Below are positions 63,826 through 64,000 of a DNA stretch of 64,000 bases, in pieces. Source of the stretch: EX4572-165 sp002254885 (GTDB lineage: Archaea > Thermoplasmatota > E2 > DHVEG-1); contig JAOZSQ010000004.1 in the NCBI GenBank assembly GCA_029939595.1, positions 12,290 through 76,289 of the forward strand, given 5' to 3'. The notes under the pieces are model-generated. The model had not been told where the DNA came from, made no database searches, and worked only from the letters and a program-made list of their open reading frames with translations. Positions within the stretch are counted from its first letter, which is position 1, and each line of letters starts with the position of its first letter. Made by a program: the position numbers and the translations under genes.

Positions 63826-64000
63826 TATGAATCATCTGTATCTTTCTGACAATGAAAATGATAAAAAAATCATTTAACTTTTTTTAGATTGATGGATAAT
63901 ATCTATTAAGTAAAGATATCCTCTTCATTGTTTTTATCAATAAAACATATATGAGATAACGATATTTACCCAGATTTGTGTTTGACGATCAGATTAATTC

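Noticed and set aside
1..64000. Mobile elements, prophage or integrated plasmid
   Set aside because: No transposase, integrase, terminal repeats or phage genes are visible; base composition looks even across the window apart from Asn/Ser/Asp-rich secreted genes.

Overview
The window is AT-rich DNA from an archaeon. It encodes a TFB initiation factor, fibrillarin, an archaeal-type threonyl-tRNA synthetase, PurP, archaeal phosphoglycerate mutase, an aSelB-like pseudo-GTPase and an archaeal (phosphomevalonate dehydratase) mevalonate route. The very large secretome of PKD, beta-helix, gingipain-like, M28, M14 and other hydrolases best fits an uncultured, protein-degrading member of the Thermoplasmatota, such as the sediment group MBG-D and relatives. 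That placement is an inference from gene content. A 100-base run of N at 54582-54681 shows this is a scaffolded, probably metagenomic, assembly. There are no rRNA genes, transposases, integrases or CRISPR arrays. One tRNA gene (Cys, GCA) is present.

Layout. 0.1-9.3 kb: a Trp-rich tandem RAM-domain protein, a giant extracellular phospholipase-D-like protein, tRNA-Cys, a PGF-anchored surface protein, the SelB-like factor, a cyclophilin/beta-helix fusion and a CPBP membrane protease. 9.7-19.8 kb: a cyclase-type hydrolase, ceramidase-like protein, PH-domain membrane proteins, a DEDD exonuclease, an EFR1 flavodoxin/ferredoxin, an SPL-type radical SAM protein, secreted esterase, Ntn amidase and M14 carboxypeptidase, plus small gene remnants and a tiny membrane protein. 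19.9-28.5 kb: apgM, an ABC exporter whose ATPase carries a zinc ribbon, a beta-helix metzincin, a stand-alone RAM protein, a PKD surface protein and M18 aminopeptidase. 28.6-38.5 kb: housekeeping information and C1 genes (tfb, rlmE, prenyl synthase, fibrillarin, gcvT, gcvH, thrS, purP, 5-formyl-THF cyclo-ligase). 38.6-44.0 kb: an isoprenoid cluster with flippase-like protein, mevalonate kinase, a UbiD-family decarboxylase, an LpdD-like flavin chaperone, and large and small phosphomevalonate dehydratase subunits. 44.1-46.7 kb: an extracellular thioredoxin-fold/PKD protein and a CrtC-like lipocalin. 46.9-51.3 kb: a tightly coupled citrate module (HD-like fragment, CitF-type CoA-transferase, citrate-synthase-fold citryl-CoA lyase, fused aconitase). 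51.3-52.1 kb: a pair of paralogous unknown proteins. 52.3-63.8 kb: a secretome island with a giant 14-PKD beta-helix protein, a C25 peptidase, two PKD or PKD-like proteins and an M28 peptidase.

How the parts fit. The secreted enzymes can break down protein, peptide, ester, amide and phosphodiester substrates outside the cell, and M18 can finish peptides inside. The mevalonate cluster plus the prenyl synthase feed archaeal lipid synthesis. GcvT, GcvH, the folate cyclo-ligase and PurP point to one-carbon metabolism around glycine and purines. The most unusual points are the citrate module built from a CitF homologue and a citrate-synthase-fold lyase without an obvious acyl carrier or CitE, the clustered modified mevalonate pathway with its own LpdD-like chaperone, a shared C-terminal tail (Ser-x-Pro-Lys then an aromatic amphipathic segment) on several secreted proteins, an Ntn amidase whose catalytic Cys lies in a lipobox, and a promoter-linked structured 65-nt element upstream of thrS.
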